Of a stretch of 43,402 nt of DNA, positions 34,359 through 43,201 are shown in pieces. The DNA is from an uncultured Clostridia bacterium. Its GTDB lineage: Bacteria > Bacillota > Clostridia > TANB77 > CAG-508. Below the pieces are notes generated by a model. That model had not been told where the DNA came from. It saw only the letters and a program-made list of their open reading frames with translations, and made no database searches. The stretch lies in assembly GCA_948919095.1 (NCBI GenBank), contig CAQYCU010000008.1, positions 4,736-48,137 on the forward strand. Reading direction: 5' to 3'. How positions within the stretch are numbered: the first letter of the stretch is position 1; every line of letters begins with the position of its first letter. A program made the position numbers and the translations under genes.

Positions 34359-35114
34359 ATGCAAGAAGGCCAAGTATATAACAGAGCTGATATTGTTAAT
34401 TTTATGGGATTAACATTAAATGCGAATATTTTTCATAGAATGAAAGGTTTTACAGATGCAGGAAAGAGCATGAACCCATCAACTTATGACAGAAGGTATG
34501 TTGACGAAAAGAATGAACGCTCAGATGTAGTTGCCTATGCAACTGAGATAGCTTACGGATATGACAGAATGTATGGCAATTCAGTGCATGATGTTATTAG
34601 TAAAGTGCATGATGATGAGATAGTAGGATTTAATATTCCTATTGTTACAGTTAATTTCAATGAACCAGTAGAAGGAGGATATAGAGCCAAATACAGAGTA
34701 TGGAGTGTTCAACCTGATTCAGATGGAGACTCAACAGATGCTTATACATACTCAGGAGCGTTTAAAGCAAATAGCTCAATTGTAACTGGTGTAGCAAAAA
34801 TAGAAGAAGGAAATGCAAATGATACCACCACAATATCAGCTATAACATTTACAGCTGATGGAGAGCAATCAACACAACTAGTTACATTTAATATATCAGA
34901 TGATGAAGGACAAGTAGCAAATGCAAAAATTAAAATAAATGATGGAAACATATTATATACAGATGTAAACGGTATTGCAATGATAGATTTATTAAAAGGA
35001 ACATACTCACAAATTTCAATCAGCAAAGATGGATATACTGCACAAAGCAATGTGTCAATTACTGTTGTAGATAAAACAGTATATAAACCAATAACATTAG
35101 TAAAGGCTAGTTAA
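34359..35114 (+). CDS. Major tail tube protein with Ig-like C-terminal domain
   Basis: 251 residues from ATG 34359 (RBS AAGGAGG). Residues 1 to about 165 are the tube domain (FTDAGKSMNPSTYDRRYVDEKNERSDVV). Residues about 170-251 (VTFNISDDEGQVANAKIKINDGNILYTDVNGIAMIDLLKGTYSQISISKDGY) are a carboxypeptidase-regulatory/Ig-like decoration, often displayed on siphovirus tails to bind surfaces. Confidence 0.85.
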   Translation: MQEGQVYNRADIVNFMGLTLNANIFHRMKGFTDAGKSMNPSTYDRRYVDEKNERSDVVAYATEIAYGYDRMYGNSVHDVISKVHDDEIVGFNIPIVTVNFNEPVEGGYRAKYRVWSVQPDSDGDSTDAYTYSGAFKANSSIVTGVAKIEEGNANDTTTISAITFTADGEQSTQLVTFNISDDEGQVANAKIKINDGNILYTDVNGIAMIDLLKGTYSQISISKDGYTAQSNVSITVVDKTVYKPITLVKAS

Positions 35115-35146
35115 TACTAGTCTTTATTGGAATTTTAGGAGGAACT

Positions 35147-35512
35147 ATGAAGATATTAAACGTAGAAGTGGAGTTTGACTTTTTAGATGCTGACAATATG
35201 GAAAAGTTTGAAGAAGAGGCCAGAAAAGTTAAAGAACAATGCGAAATGAAAGGTAAAGAAAATATGAGTTATTCCCAAGTCATTAGAGAAGAATGTAACA
35301 TAATAGATAATTTTTTTAATAATGTTTTTGGACAGGGAATAGCTGATAAGATATTTAATGGAAAAAAGAATTTAAATGAACACATAAAGGCTTTTGAGGA
35401 TATTATTAATTATAAAGTTGAACTGCAAAACAAATTAGAAAGTACATTAAATAGGTATCAACCAAATAGACAACAAAGAAGGTTTAATTATTATAAAGGG
35501 AATAAAAGATAA
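35147..35512 (+). CDS. Tail assembly chaperone (first)
   Basis: 121 residues, RBS GGAGG. Acidic helical protein with a basic end (RYQPNRQQRRFNYYKGNKR). Its place between tube and Gp15/tape-measure genes and its pairing with the next gene fit a gpG-type chaperone. Its TAA overlaps the next ATG (TAATG). Confidence 0.7.
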   Translation: MKILNVEVEFDFLDADNMEKFEEEARKVKEQCEMKGKENMSYSQVIREECNIIDNFFNNVFGQGIADKIFNGKKNLNEHIKAFEDIINYKVELQNKLESTLNRYQPNRQQRRFNYYKGNKR

Positions 35513-36087
35513 TGAATACAAATATCATACTTGATAAACTACCACAATATACACAAAATGGTTTGAGATTAAGGACTGATTTTAGAGAAAGTATAAAATT
35601 TGAACTATTAATGCAAGACAATAAATTAGATGAACGAACTAAAGTAATGCAAGCACTTAAATTATACTATTATGATATATCAAAAATAACAGACTTAAAG
35701 CAGGCAATAGCCGATATTTTATGGTTTTATTCCCGCGGAAAGCAAGAATTAAAAACAAATAAAACAAGTGGACAAACAAAGAATATAAAACAAATTTATA
35801 GCTATGAATTTGATGATGAGTACATATACAGCGCTTTTATGGAACAATATAAATTAGATTTAAATAGTATAAAATACTTGCATTGGTGGAAGTTTAAATC
35901 TTTAATAAATGGACTAAACGAAAATATACACTTTGTGAAGATAATGGGGTATAGAAGTATAGATTTATCACAAATTAAAGATAAAGATATGAAAGCTAAA
36001 TATAAAAAATTAAAACAACAATATGCCTTACCAGATATGAGAACGGCAGAAGAAAAAGAAGCTGATTTTGGCAAAGCATTTTGGTAA
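35512..36087 (+). CDS. Gp15-family tail assembly chaperone
   Basis: 191 residues. NIILDKLPQYTQNGLRLRTDFRESIKFELLMQD, DDEYIYSAFMEQYKLDLNSIKYLHWWKFKSLINGL and LPDMRTAEEKEADFGKAFW are characteristic of the phage Gp15 family preceding tape-measure genes. Confidence 0.85.
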   Translation: MNTNIILDKLPQYTQNGLRLRTDFRESIKFELLMQDNKLDERTKVMQALKLYYYDISKITDLKQAIADILWFYSRGKQELKTNKTSGQTKNIKQIYSYEFDDEYIYSAFMEQYKLDLNSIKYLHWWKFKSLINGLNENIHFVKIMGYRSIDLSQIKDKDMKAKYKKLKQQYALPDMRTAEEKEADFGKAFW

Positions 36088-36099
36088 AATTCTAATAAG

Positions 36100-36128
36100 T
36101 TGTAAAATGTAGAAAAAAATGTTATACT
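36100..36128 (+). promoter_or_regulatory. Internal promoter before the small membrane protein
   Basis: TTGTAA (36100-36105), 17 bp, extended -10 TGT-TATACT (36120-36128). It is unlike the rest of the late operon, where genes are tightly packed without promoters. Confidence 0.6.
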
Positions 36129-36159
36129 CCTTTTATAATAAATAAAAGGAAGATATATT

Positions 36160-36534
36160 ATGAAATTTGGAATAAGAAAACCTAATATTAAAAAATCTAT
36201 AAAGGCAAGAACAACAGGAAAAATAAAAAGAAAAATGAAAAAAGCTAGTAATCCTCTATATGGAAAAAAGGAAATGGGATTTATAAAAAATCCTAAAAAA
36301 GCAATGTATAATAAAATATACAACAAAACTTCAATAAATGCATTTGATGTTTATAAAAAATCAAATAGCTTATTCTATACTGTATTTATAGCAACTCCTA
36401 TTTTTATTATAATGCTAGGACTCAAATTTATATATTATTGCTATAAATATTTAATGTTGGGAATAATATGGGGAGTAAAAAAAATAAAAACAATTTTGAC
36501 AAAGCATGATGAAAACAATAATAACGAGGAATAA
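36160..36534 (+). CDS. Membrane protein, probable moron
   Basis: 124 residues, ATG 36160 after AAAGGAAG. Very basic N-terminal half (RKPNIKKSIKARTTGKIKRKMKKAS) and one or two membrane helices (about 74-105, LFYTVFIATPIFIIMLGLKFIYY). It has its own promoter upstream and terminator downstream, separating it from the tail operon. This suggests expression in the lysogen, for example superinfection exclusion or another host effect; function not recognised. Confidence 0.6.
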   Translation: MKFGIRKPNIKKSIKARTTGKIKRKMKKASNPLYGKKEMGFIKNPKKAMYNKIYNKTSINAFDVYKKSNSLFYTVFIATPIFIIMLGLKFIYYCYKYLMLGIIWGVKKIKTILTKHDENNNNEE

Positions 36535-36545
36535 TTGTAATGAGA

Positions 36546-36576
36546 AAAGACACTTACTTTATGAAGTGTTTTTTTA
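36546..36576 (+). terminator. Terminator of the moron transcript
   Basis: ACACTT (36550-36555) pairs with AAGTGT (36564-36569), extended by AAAA/TTTT, followed by T7. Confidence 0.65.
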
Positions 36577-36603
36577 TTATGCAAAAAGGAAGGCAAATAT
36601 AAT

Positions 36604-36753
36604 ATGAAAAAAATAAAAAAAGTAAAATGTCCTTTTTGTAATTATGAAATGCCTATTTGGTATAATGATAAATCCAAAGCAGAAGGAATATTTGTAAAAT
36701 GTAAAGGAAGAAACTGTAAAAAAGAATTTGAAATAAAAATAAACGTTAAGTAG
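36604..36753 (+). CDS. Com-like zinc finger protein
   Basis: 49 residues; ATG 36604. KKVKCPFCNYEM...FVKCKGRNCKKEFEIKI has two Cys pairs in the spacing of Mu Com-type zinc fingers. Mu Com binds an mRNA stem-loop to activate translation of the gene downstream. Here a stem-loop enclosing the tape-measure RBS begins 7 bp after the stop codon, so a similar RNA-binding role is plausible. Confidence 0.7.
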   Translation: MKKIKKVKCPFCNYEMPIWYNDKSKAEGIFVKCKGRNCKKEFEIKINVK

Positions 36754-36759
36754 TGCCAG

Positions 36760-36804
36760 TGAGCCGATGACGAGAAAGGAATTTCGAAGATGTCAGACGG
36801 CTCA
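36760..36804 (+). promoter_or_regulatory. Stem-loop containing the tape-measure RBS and start
   Basis: TGAGCCG (36760-36766) pairs with CGGCTCA (36798-36804), and inside it TGAC (36768-36771) pairs with GTCA (36792-36795), 11 bp in all. The RBS AAAGGA and the first two bases of ATG 36790 are in the loop, which can itself form GAAA/TTTC. It could regulate tape-measure translation, perhaps with the Com-like protein. Confidence 0.6.
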
Positions 36805-38658
36805 GTAACTATTGATACAAAATTAAATGATGATGGTTTTAAAAGTGGATTAGGTAAACTAGGTAGCATTGCAAGTAAAGGACTAAAAGGAGCAACAGTA
36901 GCAATAGGCTCAATAGCAACCGCATTAACAGGAGTAAGTATTGCAGCAACTAGCTCCTATGCGGATTTAGAACAAAATGTAGGTGGCGTTGAAACATTAT
37001 TTAAAGGCAGTGCTGAAAAAGTAATAAAAAATGCAGAAAATGCTTATAAAACAGCAGGTATGGACGCTAATAATTATATGGCAACCGTAACAAGTTTTAG
37101 TGCTAGTTTGCTCCAAAGTTTAGGAGGGGATACAGAAAAAGCAGCAGAGAGTGCTGATATGGCAATTATAGATATGTCCGATAACGCCAACAAAATGGGA
37201 ACTGCAATGCAGGACATACAAAATGCATATCAAGGTTTTGCAAAACAAAATTACACTATGCTAGATAACCTAAAACTTGGATATGGTGGTACTAAAACAG
37301 AGATGGAACGATTGCTTTCAGATGCTCAAAAAATTACAGGCGTAAAATATGATATCAGCAATCTTAATGACGTATATACCGCAATACACGTAATTCAAGG
37401 AGAATTAGGAATAACAGGAACAACAGCTAAAGAGGCAGCATCGACTATTTCTGGAAGTGTAAACTCTATGAAGTCTGCTTTTGATAATTTCCTAAATGGA
37501 AGTGGAACGATAGAGCAATTTGTAGAAACAGGAATAACAGCTACAAAAAATATAATGAATGCTGTTGAAAAATTACTACCTAATATAGTTCAAAGTATAG
37601 CAAATGCAACACCACAAATATTAGAAGGTATAAATCAAATATTTCCACAAGCAATAGATTTATTGACAACAAATGCACCAATAATAATTTCTAGCATTAG
37701 TCAGATTCTAAATACTTTATTACAAGTAATTTTAGAGTATGCACCACAGCTAATTCCTATTGCTATACAACTAATACAATCATTTATTTCTGGAATAGTA
37801 TCTATGTTACCTAAAATACTAGAAGCAGGTATAATACTATTAACAGAACTAATAAACGGTATTGTTCAAATGATACCTGACTTAATTCCAACAGCGGTAG
37901 ATTGTATTATAAAATTAGTTGAAACCTTACTTGATAACATAGATATGTTAATAGATGCAGGTATTCAATTATTGATAGCACTAGCAGAAGGTTTAATTGA
38001 AGCTTTACCAAGATTAATAGAAAAAATACCAGTTATAATAGATAAACTTGTAAATGCAATTATAAATAATTTGCCCAAAATTCTACAAATGGGAATTACC
38101 ATAATTGTAAAATTAGCAGAAGGATTGATAAAAGCAATCCCATCCTTATTAGCAGCAATCCCTCAAATAGTAGGCACAATACTAGAAGGGCTAGGACAGC
38201 TAATAGGAAAAGTATTCGAAATAGGAAAAAATATTGTTAAGGGTATTTGGGATGGAATTTCAAATATGGCAAGCTGGTTATGGAACAAGATAACAGGATG
38301 GTGCAAAGGCATAGTTGACGGAATCAAGGGCTTTTTTGGCATTCATTCACCATCGAAATTATTTAGAGACGAAATAGGAGAAAACCTTGGACTAGGTATA
38401 GGAGAAGGATTTAAGGATAGCTTAAGTTCAGTATATAGAGATATGAAACAAGCTGTGGATAGCCAAAATGCAAAACTAACATCAAATCTATCTACAAAAG
38501 CAACATTACAAGTTACAAAAGACCAAGCTGGAACAGTAACAAATAATAATGGACATACTATAAATAATACACAAAACTTTTATTCAAAAGAATCGACACC
38601 TTATGAAGAACAAAAACAAGCGGAATTACAATTAAGGAGGCTGATGTATGGATTATAA
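36790..38658 (+). CDS. Tape-measure protein
   Basis: 622 residues, setting tail length. The N-terminal TMP domain (ASSYADLEQNVGGVETLFKGSAEKVIKNAENAYKTAGMDANNYMATV) is followed by many hydrophobic, Pro-containing helices (about 250-480), typical of membrane-inserting tape measures. Near the C-terminus GFFGIHSPSKLFRDEIGENLGLGIGEGF is the widely conserved tape-measure end motif. Confidence 0.95.
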   Translation: MSDGSVTIDTKLNDDGFKSGLGKLGSIASKGLKGATVAIGSIATALTGVSIAATSSYADLEQNVGGVETLFKGSAEKVIKNAENAYKTAGMDANNYMATVTSFSASLLQSLGGDTEKAAESADMAIIDMSDNANKMGTAMQDIQNAYQGFAKQNYTMLDNLKLGYGGTKTEMERLLSDAQKITGVKYDISNLNDVYTAIHVIQGELGITGTTAKEAASTISGSVNSMKSAFDNFLNGSGTIEQFVETGITATKNIMNAVEKLLPNIVQSIANATPQILEGINQIFPQAIDLLTTNAPIIISSISQILNTLLQVILEYAPQLIPIAIQLIQSFISGIVSMLPKILEAGIILLTELINGIVQMIPDLIPTAVDCIIKLVETLLDNIDMLIDAGIQLLIALAEGLIEALPRLIEKIPVIIDKLVNAIINNLPKILQMGITIIVKLAEGLIKAIPSLLAAIPQIVGTILEGLGQLIGKVFEIGKNIVKGIWDGISNMASWLWNKITGWCKGIVDGIKGFFGIHSPSKLFRDEIGENLGLGIGEGFKDSLSSVYRDMKQAVDSQNAKLTSNLSTKATLQVTKDQAGTVTNNNGHTINNTQNFYSKESTPYEEQKQAELQLRRLMYGL

Positions 38659-39502
38659 ACAAAATCTAGTATTTAAGAGCAATAAAAAAGAACTAACAAT
38701 GAATAGTAGAATAGATATACACGTAATCGATATTTTAGGCATAGAAGCTAGTTCATATACAATAAATAAATCTAATTCTGAGCAAGATGGAGCAAATGTA
38801 ACATCTGTAAAAATAGAACCACGACAAATAACAATAACTGGTGATATAGAAAAGAATGAAAACGAACTAGAGAATAGAGAAAAGCTAATAAGGTTTTTTA
38901 ATCCTAAACAAACAGGAACAATGTTTATAACAAGAAATGACGTAGCAAGGAAGATACAATATGAAGTATCTTCTTTAAGTTTTCCTACAAATAAAATGTA
39001 TGAAAGAACACAGTTTACACTTGATTTAGAATGTACAGAGGACCCATATTTCTCAGATGCAAAAAATCGAGGAAACTATTTAACACTAATAAGTCCTCAA
39101 TTTACATTTCCACTTGTAATAAATCCAACTAAAATTATGGGCTACAAAACATTCAAACCATATCTACCCTTAGTAAATGATGGCGATAAAGAAACAGGAA
39201 TAGAAATTATAGCAACAGCAAAACGTGGAAAAGTAGATAATCTAAAATTCATTTTGAATAATAATCAATATATAAAATTAAATAATGTAACTTTAAATCA
39301 ATGGGATGTTCTCAAAATAAATACAAATCCACGTAAAAAATCAGTTACATTAAATGGAGAAAACATTATAAATAAGATAGATAGAAACAGTACATTTTTT
39401 AGTTTAAGAATAGGAAAGAACATTTTAAAATATGAATGCGACAATGGAAGTTCAAACATAGATATAGATGTACAATTTTATAGAAAGTATTTAGGGGTAT
39501 AA
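38648..39502 (+). CDS. Distal tail protein (Dit-like)
   Basis: 284 residues, ATG 38648 after AAGGAGG, overlapping the tape measure by 11 bp. DYKQNLVFKSNKKELTMNSRIDIHVIDILGIEAS and RQITITGDIEKNENELENREKLIRFFNPKQTGTM are the Dit/phage tail family N-terminal features. It forms the hub linking tube to baseplate. Confidence 0.85.
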   Translation: MDYKQNLVFKSNKKELTMNSRIDIHVIDILGIEASSYTINKSNSEQDGANVTSVKIEPRQITITGDIEKNENELENREKLIRFFNPKQTGTMFITRNDVARKIQYEVSSLSFPTNKMYERTQFTLDLECTEDPYFSDAKNRGNYLTLISPQFTFPLVINPTKIMGYKTFKPYLPLVNDGDKETGIEIIATAKRGKVDNLKFILNNNQYIKLNNVTLNQWDVLKINTNPRKKSVTLNGENIINKIDRNSTFFSLRIGKNILKYECDNGSSNIDIDVQFYRKYLGV

Positions 39503-39503
39503 A

Positions 39504-40592
39504 ATGGATTTATTATTATTAGATAAAGAATTTCAAACATGTGGAATAATAGACGACTTTCCAAGCTTAGTTTGGAATAGAAAATATTACGAATGTGGAA
39601 GTTTTACTTTAAAACTAGGCTTAAAATACTGGGAACGAATTAAAAATGCTAGTTATGTTTATTGTAAAGATTTTGAGGAAACAGGAATAATAGAAACACT
39701 AAATCCTAAAACAACAACACAGGGAACAGAAATACAAAGGTCAGGAAGATTTTTAGAAAGTATATTAGCGGACATAGTAATAAATAAAACGCAAAGTTTT
39801 AAAAATATGATAACAGAAGATATTGTTCGTAGTTTAGTAAATATATTTGTAATAAATGCAGGAGAAAGGTCAATACCAAATCTTGTATTGGGCGAACGTA
39901 AAGGATTAGGACAAAAAAGAACAATACAAATTACAGGAAGTAATCTATTAAGCAAAATATATGAACTGTGTAAAGAAGATGAGCTAAGCATCAAGCTGGG
40001 ATATGATTTTGAGAATAATAAATTGGTATTTGAAGTATGGCAAGGATTAGATAGACGAGATACACAAAACGAAAACACATGGGCTATATTCTCAAGAAAT
40101 TTTGAAAATATAACAGGTGATGAATATTCTACAGATGAAACTCAGTATCGTAATTATGCTTATGTAGCAGGAGAAGATACAGGAGGCAACAGGGTTATAG
40201 TTGAAGTAGACAGAATAAAAGAAGGCGAAAAACGTAAGGAATTATGGGTTGACGCTAGAGATATACAGTCAGAAATTTACGACGATGAAGGTAACAGCAG
40301 TAAAATACCAGATGCAGAATATAGAGAAATGCTAAGAGAAAGAGGAATTGAAAAACTAAACGAATGTAACAAAGTAGAAAAAGCAGATTTTAATATAGAC
40401 CCACTGTCAAATTTGGAATATAAGAAGGACTTTGATTTAGGAGATAAAGTAATATACAAAAATGAGGAACTAGGGTTTAACATAGAAAATAGAATTACAG
40501 GAGTAACAGAGGCTTATGAGAATGGCGAAAAAACAATAGATGTGACATTTGGAGATGATTATAACTTAAAAAAGATAAAGGAAGTGATATAA
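39504..40592 (+). CDS. Tail-associated protein (Gp37/Tal-like)
   Basis: 362 residues. DLLLLDKEFQTCGIIDDFPSLVWNRKYYECGSFTLKL and the C-terminal FDLGDKVIYKNEELGFNIENRITGVTEAYENGEKTIDVTFGD match the siphovirus ReqiPepy6 Gp37-like tail family, which forms the tail tip below Dit. No lysin domain visible. Confidence 0.85.
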   Translation: MDLLLLDKEFQTCGIIDDFPSLVWNRKYYECGSFTLKLGLKYWERIKNASYVYCKDFEETGIIETLNPKTTTQGTEIQRSGRFLESILADIVINKTQSFKNMITEDIVRSLVNIFVINAGERSIPNLVLGERKGLGQKRTIQITGSNLLSKIYELCKEDELSIKLGYDFENNKLVFEVWQGLDRRDTQNENTWAIFSRNFENITGDEYSTDETQYRNYAYVAGEDTGGNRVIVEVDRIKEGEKRKELWVDARDIQSEIYDDEGNSSKIPDAEYREMLRERGIEKLNECNKVEKADFNIDPLSNLEYKKDFDLGDKVIYKNEELGFNIENRITGVTEAYENGEKTIDVTFGDDYNLKKIKEVI

Positions 40593-40593
40593 G

Positions 40594-41571
40594 ATGAGAA
40601 GTGGTTTTTTCAACAGTGAAATAATTGGATATGATGCTGAAAATATGCCAGTGTTTGATAGAGCCGAAGAGGCTTCTTTTTTTGCAAAATATTTTAGCCA
40701 ACTTATTTCAAATGGTGTATTTCCCAATCCATCGACAAACATGCAAGTATTAGCAACAACAGGTATGAATATAAAAGTTGACCTTGGTGTTTGCTATATT
40801 AACGGATATATGGGATGGGTAGATGTAGTAGAAATATTTGAAATAGAAGAAAGCGACTTACAAGCAAGAATAGATAGAATAGTGGCAAGATTAGACTTTA
40901 CAGATAAAAGTATAAAATTAGCAATAAAAAAAGGAACAGCACAAGGCAACCCAGTAGCACCTGAATTGCAACGAGATTATGACATATATGAGATAGGATT
41001 AGCAGACATTAGAGTAAATGCGAACGCAATAGAAATTACACAAGCAAATATAACAGACCTAAGACTAAATACTGAATTATGCGGAATAGTAGCAAATCAA
41101 TTACAGCATGTAGATACAACTACAATTTTTAATCAGTACCTGGACTGGTTAAAACGAGTGATGCAAGAAGGGGAAGAAAAACTAACAAAAGCTGAAGAGG
41201 AATTTGAAAAGAACTTTAATACTTGGTTTCAAACAGTTCAAAACGTATTATCTGGAGATGTTGCAGGTAATTTATTTAACTTAATCAACACCAAAGCTGA
41301 CAAGAAAAAAACTTGGAACATTACAATAGACAATGAGTGGACAGGCGATACAGCACCATACACAAAAACAGTGCAAATTCAAGGAATACTTGCTACAGAT
41401 GAAGCAAATATTTATCCTGTTTGGAGTGATAGTTTAGAAATAAGACAAACAGAAAAAGAGGAATATTCAAAAATTAGTTTAGTAAATTCTGCTGATGGAA
41501 GCATAACATTAATTGGTGATGAAGAAAAGCCAGAAATATCACTAAATATTAGAGTGGAGGTGGTGTATTGA
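40594..41571 (+). CDS. Baseplate / tail tip structural protein
   Basis: 325 residues. MRSGFFNSEIIGYDAENMPVFDRAEEASFFAKYFSQLISNGVF, a beta-rich N-terminal domain (GVCYINGYMGW), a helical stretch (FNQYLDWLKRVMQEGEEKLTKAEEEF) and a beta C-terminal domain. This is the usual protein between Tal and receptor-binding proteins in clostridial phages; exact role not known. Confidence 0.75.
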   Translation: MRSGFFNSEIIGYDAENMPVFDRAEEASFFAKYFSQLISNGVFPNPSTNMQVLATTGMNIKVDLGVCYINGYMGWVDVVEIFEIEESDLQARIDRIVARLDFTDKSIKLAIKKGTAQGNPVAPELQRDYDIYEIGLADIRVNANAIEITQANITDLRLNTELCGIVANQLQHVDTTTIFNQYLDWLKRVMQEGEEKLTKAEEEFEKNFNTWFQTVQNVLSGDVAGNLFNLINTKADKKKTWNITIDNEWTGDTAPYTKTVQIQGILATDEANIYPVWSDSLEIRQTEKEEYSKISLVNSADGSITLIGDEEKPEISLNIRVEVVY

Positions 41572-41572
41572 T

Positions 41573-42761
41573 ATGCAAGCTAATTTATTAGGACAAAATG
41601 GGACTGTTGGAAGTTCAGCAAGATTAAATGTGTTTGCACAATTACAAGAGCCAAGCAAAAAAGATGGTATTTGGATTAAGACAGAAGAAACAATTGTTAA
41701 TGAGAATAAAACGTTACCCGAAATATCAAAGTATAAATTTGATAATATAGAAATACGAAATACTATATCAAAAAATCAATTTAAACCAATAGTACCTATC
41801 CCATATATTTTTTATAATTATTTAACTGATGGTAATTTTGGGACAGGTGTAGCCACAAAAAAAGCCATATATTTTTTTGGAGGTGTTTCCAATTATACAA
41901 AAGCAACTAAATATAATTTGATAACAAACGAGTATATTAATTTAAATAATATACCATATACTTTTCATAACGGTTCTGCTGTTATTGTAGGTGATTATAT
42001 ATATTTATTTGGTTTAGAATTAAACAACTTTTATAATGTAGCTTATAAATATAATATTCTTACTGATGAATATACCCCAATAAAAAATATTCCTGTCAGT
42101 TTTCAGAATGGTTCAGTTGTCGCGATAGATAATAATATATACATATTTAGCGGAACAAAAGCCTATAAGTATGATATAACAACAAATGAATATGTGCAAC
42201 TAGCGAATATACCATATAGTTTTAAAGGAGATGCTGTAGCAATAGGTAATAGTATTTATTTGTTTGGTAGTGATAATAGTTCTTTTAATAAAAATGCATA
42301 TGAATACAATCTAACAGCTGATACATATACAAAGCTAGCAGATATACCTTTTCGTTTTAAAAAATATAATAGTTCGGCAGTAGCAACAAATACAGAAGAA
42401 ATTTATTTATTTTTAGCTAATGATTTATATAGATATAATACAACCACTAACACATACGAAATATTAACAGAAATACCATCAAATTTGGGTAATCAAATAT
42501 CAGTTTTAATTGATGATTTTGTGTATTTATTTGGTGTAGAGAGTAGTAGTAACAATACACAATATGCATATAAATATTCATTAATGAATACAAAAAATAA
42601 AACTATATTAATAAAATCAGTAGAAATAGGAATTTATAATACTAAATTATCAAAAAACGTAAATATCAATATTGGACAAGCAAAAATTTATGACAATAAC
42701 GAACTAAAAGACTACCCTTGTTACTGGCGGAGATGGTATAAAGTGGAATTTAATAGTTTAA
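41573..42761 (+). CDS. Kelch-repeat tail protein, probable receptor binding, read with one CGG +1 shift
   Basis: 395 residues after the shift. About five Kelch-like blades between residues 80 and 330: repeated IYLFG, YKYNILTDEYTPIKNIP and AYEYNLTADTYTKLADIP units make a beta-propeller, often used for binding sugars or proteins. The C-terminal domain ends ELKDYPCYW then CGG (42728). Skipping the C gives YW-GDGIKWNLIV, the standard ending of phage tail proteins (YWGDGxxWN). The unshifted end (WRRWYKVEFNSLKLY) is unlike the family. Confidence 0.82.
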
Positions 42762-42799
42762 AACTGTATTAAAAGATATTTAGAAAGGAAATTAATATT

Positions 42800-43021
42800 A
42801 TGAAAGAATATAAAGGTTATAAATATAAAAAAGAAGGTGAAACCTGGACTGTATACACAAAGGAAGGTAAAACGTGGGTTGTAAAAATACTAACAGAAGA
42901 AAAAGCAAAAGCACAAATTGATGATATTATAGCAAGTCAAAAAGCAACACAGACAGATGTAACCCTTGAAGATAGAGTATCAGCATTAGAAGATGTAATG
43001 AACATGCAATTAGGATTTTAG
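42800..43021 (+). CDS. Small phage tail-region protein
   Basis: 73 residues, ATG 42800 after AAAGGAAA. KEYKGYKYKKEGETWTVYTKEGKTWVVK has repeated WT/KEG strands, and the C-terminal part is helical (LEDRVSALEDVMN). Similar short proteins follow receptor-binding genes in clostridial prophages. Function unknown. Confidence 0.6.
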   Translation: MKEYKGYKYKKEGETWTVYTKEGKTWVVKILTEEKAKAQIDDIIASQKATQTDVTLEDRVSALEDVMNMQLGF

Positions 43022-43035
43022 AAAGGAGACAAGCT

Positions 43036-43155
43036 ATGAATGAAAAAATGATTAAATACTTAAAAATGCAAATTAAATTAAATAAATTAACAAAAGAGCA
43101 AGTAATTGAGAAATATCCAGAAATGGAAGAACAATTTAACAATAATGAGAAATAG
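43036..43155 (+). CDS. XkdX-like short phage protein
   Basis: 39 residues, ATG 43036 after GAAAGGAG. MIKYLKMQIKLNKLTKEQVIEKYPE is typical of XkdX-family proteins (about 40-50 residues) near tail fibre genes. Confidence 0.65.
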   Translation: MNEKMIKYLKMQIKLNKLTKEQVIEKYPEMEEQFNNNEK

Positions 43156-43187
43156 AAAGTTCATAGAAATATGAGCTTTTTATTTTG
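43156..43187 (+). terminator. Rho-independent terminator
   Basis: AAAGTTCATA (43156-43165) pairs with TATGAGCTTT (43170-43179, one T-G pair), loop GAAA, tail TTATTTT. Confidence 0.75.
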
Positions 43188-43201
43188 GAAAGGAGTAAAC
43201 C

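Noticed and set aside
10709..42761. Reading the prophage as a decaying element with many frameshifted pseudogenes
   Set aside because: Random decay would give mixed insertions, deletions and stops. All thirteen breaks are a single C before GGN in codon phase, and no nonsense mutation or other indel was found, so decay is a poor explanation.
11313..42761. CGG simply reassigned to another amino acid
   Set aside because: Substituting any amino acid at CGG leaves the downstream frame wrong; only a one-base shift restores the conserved sequences.
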